The notes under the pieces were generated by a model that was not told where the DNA came from, did not search any database, and saw only the letters and a program-made list of their open reading frames with translations. A stretch of DNA of 64,000 nucleotides from Trichobilharzia szidati (lineage: Eukaryota; Platyhelminthes; Trematoda; Strigeidida; Schistosomatidae): the NCBI GenBank assembly GCA_944472155.2, contig OX235273.1:2453204-2517203 (forward strand), read 5' to 3'. The position numbers were made by a program, and so were the translations under genes. Positions 35,001-46,255 of this stretch are shown piece after piece (within the stretch, counting starts at the first letter, position 1; each line of letters begins with the position of its first letter).

Positions 35001-38000
35001 AACATCAAATAGATAATACGGTCAGTAGATCCGTTAGGCATAGTGGACTAAGAAACATGATTTCATCTATGTGAATCATTATCTAGTGGCTTCGAATTTG
35101 ACTTTGTGACACTTCTTCGCTTTCATAAACGCTCATCATGGATCACAAATTAATTGAATTCTCACATGAGACAAATAACGGTCATACACCAGGTTGACCG
35201 ATGTTGTCTTTGTAGGAAATCATTCGCTTAACGATTGACTCAGTTCCTCATACAAAAACTAAATTTCAGCCCTGTTGCAGTATCTGAGCTACAGATATCA
35301 TTAGAACTGACATTTTGGATGATAAAATAAGCTAAGAGGAAGGCCATTAAATAAGATCGGATATTTAGAAACTTTATGTAAGTTCCTATGGTGTGAGTAT
35401 ATAAAGGGAAGTGCTTGAAAACGGTACAGATGAACTGTTTGTATCTAACTTTAAAAGATATGTGGCAGCTAAATCTTTGGCTTCAAAACTCAGAAATATT
35501 AAAGCTAAATTACTCTCCTGCAACACTACAGGTTTTGTCATTCCCATGGATTGAGAGCAAAGCTACCGAATCCAGCAAATTTAATGTGAATTTGTAAATT
35601 TGAGTGATTTTGTGGGAACAGTTGTACAGTCGAAACCTCTCAGCCACAACATCTTCACCTTCCCCAGGTTTGCATGCTTTCGTTTGCTAGGCCTAGCTTG
35701 TGAAGTTTCTGAAAATACTTTCAACACAGTTTGTGCGTTCAGGAGCGTTTTAGGCAGTCACTCTGACTTTCGAAACCCTCACTTGTACCCGTTAGCATGC
35801 TTCAATTTTATTTCCACTAATCACAATAACATTATACTTTTGTGCTTGATAATTTCGCCTACTTGTCAAGATTGTTCGCCGACACACTGTCGCTAATCAA
35901 CCAGAGAATTAGACTTATGTGAAATTTTCAGTGTTTCTCACCCCATCTAGTTTGCAAAAGAAGTAAATCTGTATGGCTGTGATTTTCCAGTCACGGAAAG
36001 GAACTCACTTGAGAAATCATCACGAATCAGTTACAAAACACCTGTGCAGTTCATTCATATTCTTTCCTTTAGTGGTTTTATTAGAATCAAGAAGGTCTGC
36101 TTAAATTTCGGCTACCGAAAACTTCAATCGGCACTTTGCGGATAATTTTCCCTGTTCGGTTTGTTTGAATCCAATAAAAATTGACCTCTAATAGCATTAT
36201 TTACCCTGGCGAGTATTTAAAATTTTCACAACTTACTTATTTGCAATTGTCTAGTAAACATGACAAACGACATAATCGTAGGTGGCAACGTATCCCAATG
36301 CATGGGATAACTGTTCACCATTTACGTGCTTAGTTCTCAAAATGAATCCAAGAACCTTCTATGATTGGATTCCAACCATACTTGTGCATTCACCGAAGGA
36401 GATACAGAAAAGATATCACAATGGACTTGTTTGCACTTTAGGTGAGATAGCAATATGTCACACAACTTACTTTCACTTAATATTTCACTTGAAGATCCCG
36501 TACGGAAAGTAAGTGCCATGCGATAAACTCCTTTGAAGTTACCGTACATTATACAAATACTGTTCAGAATGAAGCCTTCAGTATTGAGTAAACTTAGTAT
36601 CCTAATTGAAAAATTAATCCCTCGTATTCTTGCATTACTGTCTAAGGTACTGAGGAAGAGCAGAAATTGGTGATTGGTGGAGAAGCCGTTGTATCTGGAG
36701 AAAATGTGGACGATACAAATCTCTTCACGCGCGCATGGTGAGTTGTGTTATCTGCCCATCCAGCAGGTGCATGAAAATGCAACATTCATGAATAAAATTT
36801 GTAATGCTTGAAGATGTTTCTTTGGGTGGTGAAGACGTATTAGACCGATTATAGTGCATAATTAAGCTCAAAGTGATTATAGAACGGAGTGGGTTTGTTA
36901 GTGTATGATGTATTTCTGATTTTGGCTCCCTTTAATGCATAGATTGAGGGCATAATAAGCTTACGATTCGCTGTTCAAATGTGGACACATGCGGTTGGTA
37001 GTGCAAGATGCCTAGATTGTTATTTATACATGCTCACAATTGCAATATATGGAACAATGTCACTGTGAATGTTTAACTAAGATTTCATATAAGCTCAGCA
37101 AAGTTGAGTCTTTCAGTTTTGGTATCTAAGGGTGGTTTAACGCCTTGTTTCACTCAGTATGTAAATATTTCCTATCGTAGTGACTATAGTGATCACAAAA
37201 CACTAGCTAACTTATACATACTTTTATCCCTCTATACTCTATGCATCCGACTGAATCGGCACGAGATCACTGTAAGCATTCTGGTTAACCTTAACGAGAA
37301 TGAAATGAGCAGTGTTAAAACCAATATTATGAAATATATTGATCGAGTGAAATGCATATATCCAAATTCAGGTTAGTTCGATTACTGCAGAAGTTTTAGA
37401 TTCTATTTAGCTCTGATTTGTTTGATCCACTTGAGATCATGGTGACGAAGAGAGTCTCGTTGAATCAGATTTGAGGAACGAAGCTGACGAACTTAATTGA
37501 TTACGTTTAGATTTGTGAAAACACATTCGAATGTTCTTTGGAAGATACAGGGTGAGATGTTCTGACAGCTGCCACGAATATACATACGCACACTGAGCAA
37601 CCTAATGATGGTAACTTATCAGGCAGAGCCTAAGGCGTCAATCCTATTTCTGCGTTTTCTAAATTTATCTGTACAGATCCTACACTAGTAAATATGTGAA
37701 GGTCTTTACCTTGATAGAGATCACGTTTCTATGTTAGTTGCAATGAATACCATGTGGTTATCCATCTACTCAGTCTGAATAAGACAGGAAGTCAATCGAG
37801 AGCCTAAATAGCTCAGCGACAACGTCTCTGATGACTGCAGCACTGGATGACATTGGTTCAAATCTCAGAGGAGACATGAGTTCCTCTAGGATTTCACATT
37901 TGCCTTGCTGACTGGTGAGTGCCAACAAGCACAAAATCCAGTTTCAATTCTTCCTACAGATTGCTTCCAACCATTTGATATCATTAAGACTGGCTGTTGA

Positions 38001-39358
38001 TAGAGACAGTATGATTCCGTCTTCGTAATATCCATGTCATGATAGTCAGTTGTTGATCAATATGAACTTTTCTACGTGAATTCTTAGAAATTTCGGAATG
38101 CAAGTTTGAAAATGTTTTACCTACACTACTCATATAATTGCAAGTATTTAGTTACCTTATAGGAGAATTTCGCCAAAGTTTGTATGGCTGACAATTTAAA
38201 AACGTCTTTTTCACACGTTGTTTATTAATTCTCACTAGGCCTGAAGGTGCAGTCATAGCCGATCGTCTATGGTCACATGATCAGTCCACCATTGTTGAAA
38301 TGAAACAAATACTGGATGAACTGCGTTGTCATATGAGAGAGTAAGTTCATACTTTACTGACCTCGTGAAGATATGCTCATATTCCGTTCACTGTGTAAGC
38401 TATGTTCAGTCATTTCAAAAGATTAATTGATATGATTGAATGTGCAGTGATAATTGCTAACTCTTTGACAATACTTCAAAACACTGCTAGTAGCGTACTG
38501 AATATTGAAAGACGTGACAGAAAAACAAGGTGAAATTGATTCGAATGACAATGAATGAAGCGATTAAATTCCACATCAACTGTAAAATGCGTCCTTCAAG
38601 GAGTGTTGAAGATGGCTGTTTGTTAGTTGTGTAAACCAACTCAGCATCTGGAACTTTCATGAAACAACGGTTGTCGCTAACTCCAAAACTTAAGCATCTG
38701 TTGGTGCTTAATATACTTGAAATCAAAGTTGACTATGAAACGTGCCAGCGGAAATATTCAGTTTGATGTTTTTAAGTTCATAAGTTTCTCCTCAGGCATG
38801 CGGACTTGAAAGTTACAAAGACGCTTATTTCTGTTTTATAAATTCACGGAAATACATTGCTTTCAGTTGATGTGTAATTGCTAGTAGCTGTCGACTGGTT
38901 AAGCTTTCGATCAACATGGGGTCTCTGTGTGTGTAAACTAGAGGGAACCCTTCTCTATAGTTCCTGTGTACCCTCTTTCCTGCCTTCATGTACCTGAATA
39001 ACAATTCAGTATCTGACATCCTTTATCCACTCATGCAAAATGCAGTGAATGTTAGTCTTCACCTAACTACAGTTTATCAGGGTGGACATTCAACTTTTAA
39101 TGGCGTGTGAAATTTAAGTATTGTGGAGTACACAGTCTTACAGTCAGCACCCACTTATTTCACTTTTATGAAGCAGACTTTATAAGCAAACGTTTAAAAA
39201 TAAGAAAATTTGAGTCTGAATGAATGGAATCTAAAATAATTGTGACGCTGAAATCTTTTCGCCAACAATTCATTACACCTTTCCGTTTCTTTTGCTTATA
39301 CAGATTAGGATTCAAAGTGAAACCGTTAGATGAACCGAAGAGTTGTTTACAACCATAA
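29087..39358 (+). CDS. beta-hexosaminidase-like protein, GH20 paralogue B (complete, altered active site)
   Basis: Eleven exons: 29087-29414, 29466-29578, 29645-29755, 29800-29901, 29953-30061, 30195-30387, 33036-33210, 34645-34819, 36647-36737, 38239-38340 and 39304-39358. All borders are GT-AG; the lengths sum to 1554 bases, in phase, giving 517 residues (human HEXA has 529). An N-terminal signal peptide implies a lysosomal or secreted protein. Family signatures in order: [43 protein letters not shown]-like [39 protein letters not shown] and RCHM. The acid/base motif HxGGDE reads HLGGND, so Asp-Glu became Asn-Asp, and the MWGE tryptophan region reads VSGE. Standard hydrolase activity is therefore doubtful; ligand binding or altered catalysis is possible (inference). 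Introns 1-5 are 44-133 bases and introns 6-10 are 963-2648. The nearest relative is paralogue A at 1707-3024. Confidence 0.95.
30388..33035. other. intron 6 of GH20 paralogue B
   Basis: A 2.6 kb intron. It contains an isolated 77-codon frame (31039-31272; segment [20 protein letters not shown]) that loosely resembles the start of a retrotransposon gag, and a minus-strand 89-codon frame (32364-32633) that I do not recognise. Neither has splice context as an extra exon. Confidence 0.55.
33447..34205 (+). mobile_element. RTE-clade 3' fragment in intron 7 of GH20 paralogue B
   Basis: Closely related to the 3' part of the copy at 7450-8632, starting at the same RT position (GAGTTCAGGTGAACATAGA) and ending with the GAAGCCCTATGTTCCTCC block plus an AAT microsatellite near 34190-34205. 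Frames are broken (shorter Q-coding repeat, several small indels). It is inserted in the gene's own orientation within the 1434-base intron 7. Confidence 0.9.
37800..37990 (+). mobile_element. tRNA-derived SINE-like unit in intron 9 of GH20 paralogue B
   Basis: An A-box-like TAGCTCAGCGAC near 37809 and a canonical B box GGTTCAAATC at 37854-37863 lie at tRNA-like spacing, followed by an unrelated body of about 120 bases. The body differs from both other SINE types in the window, so this would be a third family. A decayed tRNA pseudogene is the alternative. Confidence 0.5.
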
Positions 39359-39427
39359 GAATGTGCATCTCCATCATCTGGATGTCGACGGAACACTCAT
39401 TATTTCTTTATTCCACCTTATGGATTT

Positions 39428-39433
39428 AATAAA
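39428..39433 (+). terminator. polyadenylation signal of GH20 paralogue B
   Basis: AATAAA lies 70 bases after the stop codon at 39356-39358, the expected position for 3' end formation of this gene. Confidence 0.65.
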
Positions 39434-39579
39434 ATACAGTTTTTAAATTGTCTTCCTTCTGTGTACAACAACTTAACAAAGTTGATATAAGAATAAAACT
39501 TGGGCACTGTGGTAGAGTGTAATTCCATTATGAGTATATTTTGTTTTGATAAAGTCTCACATTGTTATACAGTAATATT

Positions 39580-41264
39580 TACTGATGACGTTTCGAGCAC
39601 AATTTATTGCCACTCATAATGATATCAAGGTAATCACACGACTTCCTAAATTCATTTATATAGTTCCATTGTTTTTCACTTGATTTGATTGGTAGTAATA
39701 TTTTCCATATTTCGGGTATGAGTGATGATTCATTCCTACTGCATGTGTTGGGTGTAGATTCGATGAACAAGGATTCAGTAATCAACCTCTCTCTCTCTCC
39801 ACCTACCTAGATTACTTTTTGGAATTTTAACCCTCTCCCACCCTATTGTGTGGTTATGTGCTAATGTATGCATTGCAATTGCTGAGCTTTTTTCTAAATT
39901 ACTTATCTTCTGTGGGTCAACCATTCTTACCTTAGCTAAATTCTTATGTTCTGACTACCCCTGACCTACTAGTTTGACCTATGTAGTTGACCTCACAGTC
40001 ATTGCAGGGTATTTTGTAAATTATATTATTTTGTCTAATTGGGTCCACTGGGTCCTTTAACCTACAGAGCTTGTCCCTGAGTGAGTTTGTAGGTTTAAAT
40101 GCCACCCTAATTCCTGCTTTATTTAGAATCCCACGTAGGGTCTCAGATATCCCGTCTTTATATGGTATAACTGTAGATTACTTATATTCTCTGTTATTTA
40201 TGTTATTATTACTAGTTTCACAATTCTTTTTCTTTTTCTTTTGGCCTTCTTCAATCTTCCTAATGAATTTTAAAGGATAGTTATTTAACACCAACACCTC
40301 TTCTATCTGTTTTATTTCATCATTTAGGTCTTTTTTTGTGCTACTTAGTGCCATTGCTCGGTTTGTTAAACACTTAACTAAGCCTGCCTTTACAGATAAC
40401 GATGGATGGGATAATTTAAAGTTTAAATATCTATTAGAATGCGTTGGTTTTCTATAAACACTAGTGTGTAGTTTGCCTTCTTCTATTCGTTTTATTTTAC
40501 AATCTAACAGCACAGCTAATTCTCCTTGTTCATTTTCGGCTTCAAATGTGAATTTTATTCCCTCCACTAGTGAGTTTATGTGTGTCAAGAAGCTAGAAAG
40601 AGATATTTTCTGTTCTCAACACTATGAAAGTGTTATCCACATATCTCCAGCAAATTTTTGGAGTAGGATTAAACGTATTAAGAGCCATATTTTTCCAGCT
40701 ATCCATAAATATATCTGCTACGATAGGGGGTATTGGTGATCCCATTGCTACACCTCCAGTTTGTCTATATATTTTGCCTTGGAATTTAAAGATAGTAGAT
40801 GTGAGGCACAACTGAATTCCTACAATAATAACATCAATGGGTAGTTTCGTCCTATAAGTGAGTTTAAAGTCTGCAATTAATTCTTTTTTAACTGCTTCTA
40901 AGGCCACATTGATTGGTATGTTAGTATAAAGACTGGTCATATCAAAATTAACCATTGTTTCATCATTTTCTAGTTGTATGTCATTTAGTTTATTTTTCAC
41001 CTCAAATGAATTAGCTAGTCTAGAGTTTGAGCGATTTCTAATGGGGCATAATATTAGAGCTAAGTGTTTTGACAATTCATAAGTAGGAGTATTCCTAAAA
41101 ACTACTATTGGTCGTATGGGGTACCCTGGTTTGTGTATTTTTATAGTACTATACATTCTACTAGCATTATTGGTTTTAGGCATTAAATTAAACCATTTTG
41201 ACTCACCCAGTGACGGCTTCATTCTGCGTACTAATTCCGTTGTGGATTTTCTAACCTTATTCAT
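39580..41264 (-). pseudogene. Penelope-like element: reverse transcriptase and GIY-YIG endonuclease, decayed
   Basis: The minus strand carries a 5'-truncated Penelope-like polyprotein. RT motifs: YSTIKIHKPGYPIRPIV near 41140, MTSLYTNIPINVALEAV (motif A), QTGGVAMGSPIPPIVADIF (motif B) and WRYVDNTFIVL near 40660 (motif C). Then come VYRKPTHSNRYL near 40450, the ENDEIKQIEE-type linker, and after an in-frame TAA near 40166 the endonuclease start IIYKIPCNDCEVNYIGQT near 40000. A frameshift near 39950 leads into SNLEKSSAIAMHTLAHNH. The second Asp of the catalytic YVDD box is Asn, so the RT is inactive even apart from the breaks. The 5' part of the protein is missing where the CR1-like element begins. 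Confidence 0.9.
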
Positions 41265-41662
41265 TATTAATAATCATAATAATCACTTTATTCCACAACA
41301 ATAACAATTTACAGCATGGCATTTTCAGCGTTTCTTTTACATATTGCGTTGGTTTAGCTCTGTTTATAATGATATAAATATATAAAATGTTAAAATATTG
41401 ATAGTTAATAGGAAAAATAAAAATAAAACCCAACAAAATCACACCATTGCTAGGTCATAGTGAATAATAAATAAATAATATAACAAATAACACATGCATT
41501 AATATGTATCATTACATTTTATAGTTTAGTTAATGATTTAAAAGTTGTAAAAGTTCTTTTCTGATATTTGTCTCTTCACACAATACTCGTGCCAAATATG
41601 GTACAGTCGAATTTTTATATTTTGTAGTACGAGCATAAATGTTTATGAAATTTCTTCTGGTC

Positions 41663-43487
41663 TTACCCGAAGAGATGCAATTGTGAATAAAGAGGATGTT
41701 CACTATCAGACAACATAACTTTAGCTAAGTGTTTACAAGAATTCATATGCCTATTGACAACAGTGTCGGTTAGTTGAGTCAAAGGGATAACACTGACCCT
41801 ACTTACAGCCTTCAATGTTCTTCGTAGTATTATATGGCCTTTCTTGAGTAGCCCAGGGATGAATAATGGAGAACAATAAAGAATGATGGGCAAAACACAT
41901 GAATTAATACATTGTATGAGAAGAGGTTGGGTTATACCTGAGTGCCTCAACTTCTTTATGTAATAAGTCAGACGGAAAATCTTCTTAGAAACTATAAGAA
42001 TATGAGACGACCAGCAAAGGTTTGAAGAGAAACTAATGCCAAGATAAGAAACACTTGACTTACTCTCTATCATGGTACCATCAATATTACAACAATCATG
42101 AGATTGGATCAATCCATGCATGTCTTTTTCACTTCTCAAGCTGAAATCAACAGTATTACGTTTAGTTGGATTTAGTTTAAGACCATTTGAGCTAGACCAA
42201 TCCTTAACTTCAGCTAAGAAGTCATTCATATGGGAACAATCCGATGTGGAAACTACAGGGACAGAAACGGTCAGATCATCAGCATACTTAATGAAGTTTA
42301 CTTTGGGTGAGTTCGGAAGGTCATGCAAAAAGAAAGAGAAAAGAAATGGAGAAATTACTGCACCTTGAGGCACACCACTTTCAGTTAGCTGAGAAGTGGA
42401 GCGCTTTCCAGCCAAAACAGTATGCTGTTTCCTATCCTTAAAATAAGAAGACAGTCATCTAGTTGCCCAGTACTCTGTTTGTGCTGAAATCATCTTTCCT
42501 AATAAAAGTGTCCGAGGAACCCTGTCGAAAGCTGCAGTATAGTTTAAAAAAGCTGTTCGAACGAACTTAGCACCCTTATCAAGGCAGGAAAAAATATAGT
42601 GGTGTAGTACAACGGCTGCATCTAATGTACTTCTTCCACACTTATAAGCAAACTGCTTAGGGTCACTAAAAGCTTTTAAAGATGGTTTAAGAATATTCAA
42701 AAGAAGTTTCTCCATAGTTTTCAAAAAAGGAGATGTTATAGCGACCGGTCTAAACTTTATACCTACTCCAGAAGATGATTTCTGTACAGGTACAACCTTG
42801 ATTTCTTTCCAGTCAGCAGGTACCATTTCCCTGTTGAATGATGCACTAAAGATTTGAGTAAGAGGATGACACAATATGTCTGCACACTTTTGAAGAAGAA
42901 TGCCTGGTACACCATCTGGACCAAGGCTGTGTGTTGGATTCAAAGATTTCAAACATAATAATACATCCTTTTCTTTAAAACCCAGAAAATGACCATTATC
43001 TTGACTAGGTACATCAGGTACAACCATATTAATTTGTTTCATGATAAACGATTTGTTTAAAGCATTAACATCAGAATAAGCATCAACAGACATTTGTTTT
43101 TTACTTGCAAGTTTATTGAAAAGTTTCCAAATGTTTGAAGGATTTTTACATGATAAAAATTTTTCATTATATAGTCTGCTCAACCTTTCTATTTCAGTTT
43201 TTATAAGGGTGTTTATTTTACGGACACCAGTATTATCACAATTCCTATACAACTTCTCTTTTTTGTCTTCTAAGTTTTTTCAGCTGCAAAGAAGAGATTC
43301 TGTCAAATCTCGAAAACAGTGTTTCATATGGACAGCAAATATCCAAACAAAACTTCAGATAATCGGTTATATTAGAGACAGTAGCATCCAACTTATCGTC
43401 AGTAAATAGTTCCCAGTTGGTATCATACAACATGCTTCTTAGTGCTAGAATGTTGTTATAGCTGCAGTACTTGAGCAAAATGGACAA
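41663..43487 (-). pseudogene. CR1-like reverse transcriptase (broken)
   Basis: Three adjoining frames. 43245-43487 holds a spacer before RT (SILLKYCSYNNILALRSMLY). 42455-43252 carries the RT fingers, with THSLGPDGVPGILLQKCA, FRPVAITSPFLKTMEKLL, and motif A read as AFLNYTAAFDRV, where the usual catalytic Asp is Asn. After a stop at 42455 the next frame (41663-42415) has motif B SGVPQGAVISPFLFSFF, motif C IKYADDLTVSV (intact) and a C-terminal WSSHILIVSKKIFRLTYYIKK region. The RT is therefore split and has lost a catalytic residue. The C-terminal half is relatively well preserved. Confidence 0.88.
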
Positions 43488-45050
43488 CCTGTTATTTGTA
43501 TTTCAAGACGTCTAAGTAAGAGTGAACAAGGGTACTCACAAACCCAGAAAGAGGCTCTAGCAGTTGTATGGGCAATAAGACGCTTGCACAAGTATCTCTT
43601 TGGTGCTAAGTTTCACATAGTTACTGATCATCAGGCTTTGAAATTCATTTACAACCCAGAAAAATCTTTGAATAGATCATCTGCTGCTATGGTTCAAAGA
43701 TGGAGTTTAGAACTAAGTGCATATGATTACACTATTGAATACAGATCGGCTAAGGATATACCTCATGCAAACTTCTTATCTCGTTACTCATTATTTGAAA
43801 ATTCTGCTAATGACACTGATTGTTTTTTAGTCCAACCGTTACCTGTGGATAGAGTTCGACTTATAAACGATACGCGGAAATATTACGGGTGCATTATAAA
43901 TGCAACAAAAAGAGGTTGGAATATTCAGTGTAAGCGAAGATTTCCGGACTTTTATAAGCGAAGAGATGAGATTTCAGTCCATCCTGAAGGATTTCTATGT
44001 CCTAATGACAGAATTATTATTCCTCCGACATTAAGATCTGCGATTTTGGATGATCTTCATTCTGCACATCTGGGAGCTGATAAGATGAAATCATTAGCAC
44101 GTCTAACATGTTGGTGGCTGGATATTGATGCTGACATTAACAAAAGATCGAAGAGCTGTTCCAGCTGTTTGCATAAAATGTCCTATGGGAAGTCGTCGTG
44201 GAAACCGTGGCCTACGTCTTGTGAGGTTTGGCAGCGTATTCATGCAGATTACTGTGGTCCATTCTTAAATTCATACTATGCTTTAATTATTGTGGATTCT
44301 TATTCTAGATGGCCAGAAGTTATAATTACAGATAGTCCTAATGCAAAATTCACTCACAGAGCGTTGAGAAAGATTTTTAGTCGAGAAGGAATTCCAGATG
44401 TCTTAGTTACTGATAATGGTACTCATTTCACTGAGAAGAACTTCAGTGATTGGCTTAAACATGTAGGTTGTCGTCATCTGTACACAGCACCACGTCATCC
44501 TCAGTCTAACGGGTTGGCAGAAAATTTTGTACGAACATTAAAGAGTGCCATAGCATCAATGAGTCCTAAGAATTTTGATGAGCTAGAGAGATGTGTAGAT
44601 AACTTCCTACTTCAATATCGCAATGCGGATCATACAAGTACCCATGAAAGTCCTGCTAAACTGTTCAAATCTCGAATTCTCAGAAAGCACCTAATGTCTA
44701 CGACATGTGATGTACATTATCACAGAGGGAATGACTATAGACCTTCTGTTGGAATCATACTACAAAAAATGGGAAATTGAATGGTGAAAATATTAGACAT
44801 CGAAGATCATTCAGTTCATAACAGACATCTGGATCAAGTGAGAATAAACGAAGTAGGTCGTTCCAATTATAATTTTAGTGATTCCGCTACTAATCCTTAT
44901 ATTGTAGATAATTCAAAAATAAGTCCAGATGATACTGATGAAAATCATATCACAGAATCAGTTAGAAGATCCCAGAGACTTGCAAGCAAACCGAGACCTC
45001 ATTATAAATACGCAAGGAGACATTCGACATGTGGCGGATGTGGTGATTGA
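43466..45050 (+). pseudogene. gypsy-type pol fragment (RNase H and integrase), 5'-truncated
   Basis: The frame opens at the junction with QNGQPVICISRRLSKSEQ (RNase H) and TDHQALKFIY, then the SAKDIPHANFLSRY segment. The integrase follows: zinc finger (H-LHSAHLGADK with C-SSCLH), then HADYCGPFL (first Asp), VTDNGTHFTEK (second Asp), HPQSNGLAENFVRTLKSA (Glu) and a C-terminal tail rich in Asn/Ser (RRSQRLASKPRP). A TGA at 44778 interrupts the last 90 codons. Gag, protease, RT and LTRs are missing. This family is distinct from the element at 13419-18633. It lies inverted inside the CR1-like element, between its endonuclease and RT. Confidence 0.9.
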
Positions 45051-45215
45051 CAATTTCTATCTTTGTATTGTTTAAATACTTACTGTTGTTTGTTAATATA
45101 TTTATTATATGATTTTGAAATATAATTCCGCCAAATACGAAATTCCTAAGTTCATCCCTCTCTGTGTTTTGGTTGAATTCCTGTAACTCGGTCATTGCGA
45201 AATACAATACTACTA

Positions 45216-46251
45216 TTACAAATAATAATCACAGTTGTCATGGGAATATGAACGTTCATGTATCTTCTTTGTTAAATGACTGAACAATTTTTGTTGTAAC
45301 TTGCCGTACACTTTCGCCAAAATACGAATAATGCAGTGGTCAGAGTTTAGCAAAGGAGCTCTCCTTCGGGTTTCATATACACCACTGTCGTTTATGAAAA
45401 CCAGGTCTAGTGATTTGTCCAGACGTGTATTAAACTTGACTAGATTCTCATGACTAAGTGAAGTAAGAAAGCTGTGATCACGTGAATTAGAATCACCACA
45501 GACTATAGACAACGAGTTTCCGAATGCAGGAGTAGCGAATTCAGTAAATTCATCTGCAAACATAACTATAAATATATATATATTTGAAAGGCTACAATTG
45601 GGTGTTATGTAAATATTTGTTATGTATATATAAGAATATTTACCTAAGTGTTTTGGGTGATACCTGACGGTTATGCAGTCTATATTGTCATTAGAATAAT
45701 TGAAGCAAACGTGATTTGATGCAGACCAACTTGTGTTTATAAAAGTAGCTGCCCCTCCAAATGTTTTCTTAGAACTTCTTCTATCTTGGCGAAAAACTTT
45801 ATATCCATTTATTGAAACTGGATTATCATTATAATGCTGGTGCAGTCAAGTCTCTTGTATTGCTAAAACGCCAGCATTTCGATAAACATTAGAATACATT
45901 AGGGATTGAAGATAAAACATTTTGTTGGACAGGGATCTACGAATAGTGCTTGGGAGTTCAGGAACAGTCATTTGATTAATTTGTACACGTTTCAGTGCAC
46001 ACTGACATCCACAGTGATGCTTTTTTCTCAATTATTGTGGATGACAACGCAGTGGCAGCCTGTCGACGGCCGTAATTTTGAGTGCCCGCGAGTGAGATAA
46101 ACAAGTGATTTGCTCGCTTGTGATTGGCCAGTTTGTCATTCGAGCTGCGGTAATTTCTAACATCATTTAACTGCTTGGTTAGGTTCGCAATCGCCAGGAG
46201 CGTTTTATCAAGTCGGGTGCTTAATTGACAGCACATACTATTACAGCTCAT
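45216..46251 (-). pseudogene. CR1-like ORF2 AP-endonuclease region (broken)
   Basis: From right to left: a coiled-coil-like start (LSTRLDKTLLAIANLTKQL) near 46200, then after a shift GVLAIQET followed by a stop in place of the usual Trp (QETWL pattern), then FRQDRRSSKKTFGGAATFI, DCITVRYHPKHL, YITPNCSLSNIYI and the SIVCGDSNSRDHSF segment where intact relatives have CGDFN. It ends with LLNSDHCIIRIL (the S-D-H motif). This is the classic AP-endonuclease order of non-LTR elements, with at least one stop and one frameshift. Confidence 0.82.
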
Positions 46252-46255
46252 GATA

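Larger units (their letters stand above)
41270..46255 (-). mobile_element. CR1-like non-LTR retrotransposon interrupted by a gypsy fragment
   Basis: The endonuclease part (45216-46251) and reverse transcriptase part (41663-43487) belong to one minus-strand element but are separated by about 1.7 kb of plus-strand gypsy sequence (43466-45200). The 3' end is an ATTATT-type tail near 41262-41290, directly next to the Penelope-like relic. The order endonuclease then RT without LTRs is that of the CR1/Jockey group. The copy is dead. Confidence 0.8.
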
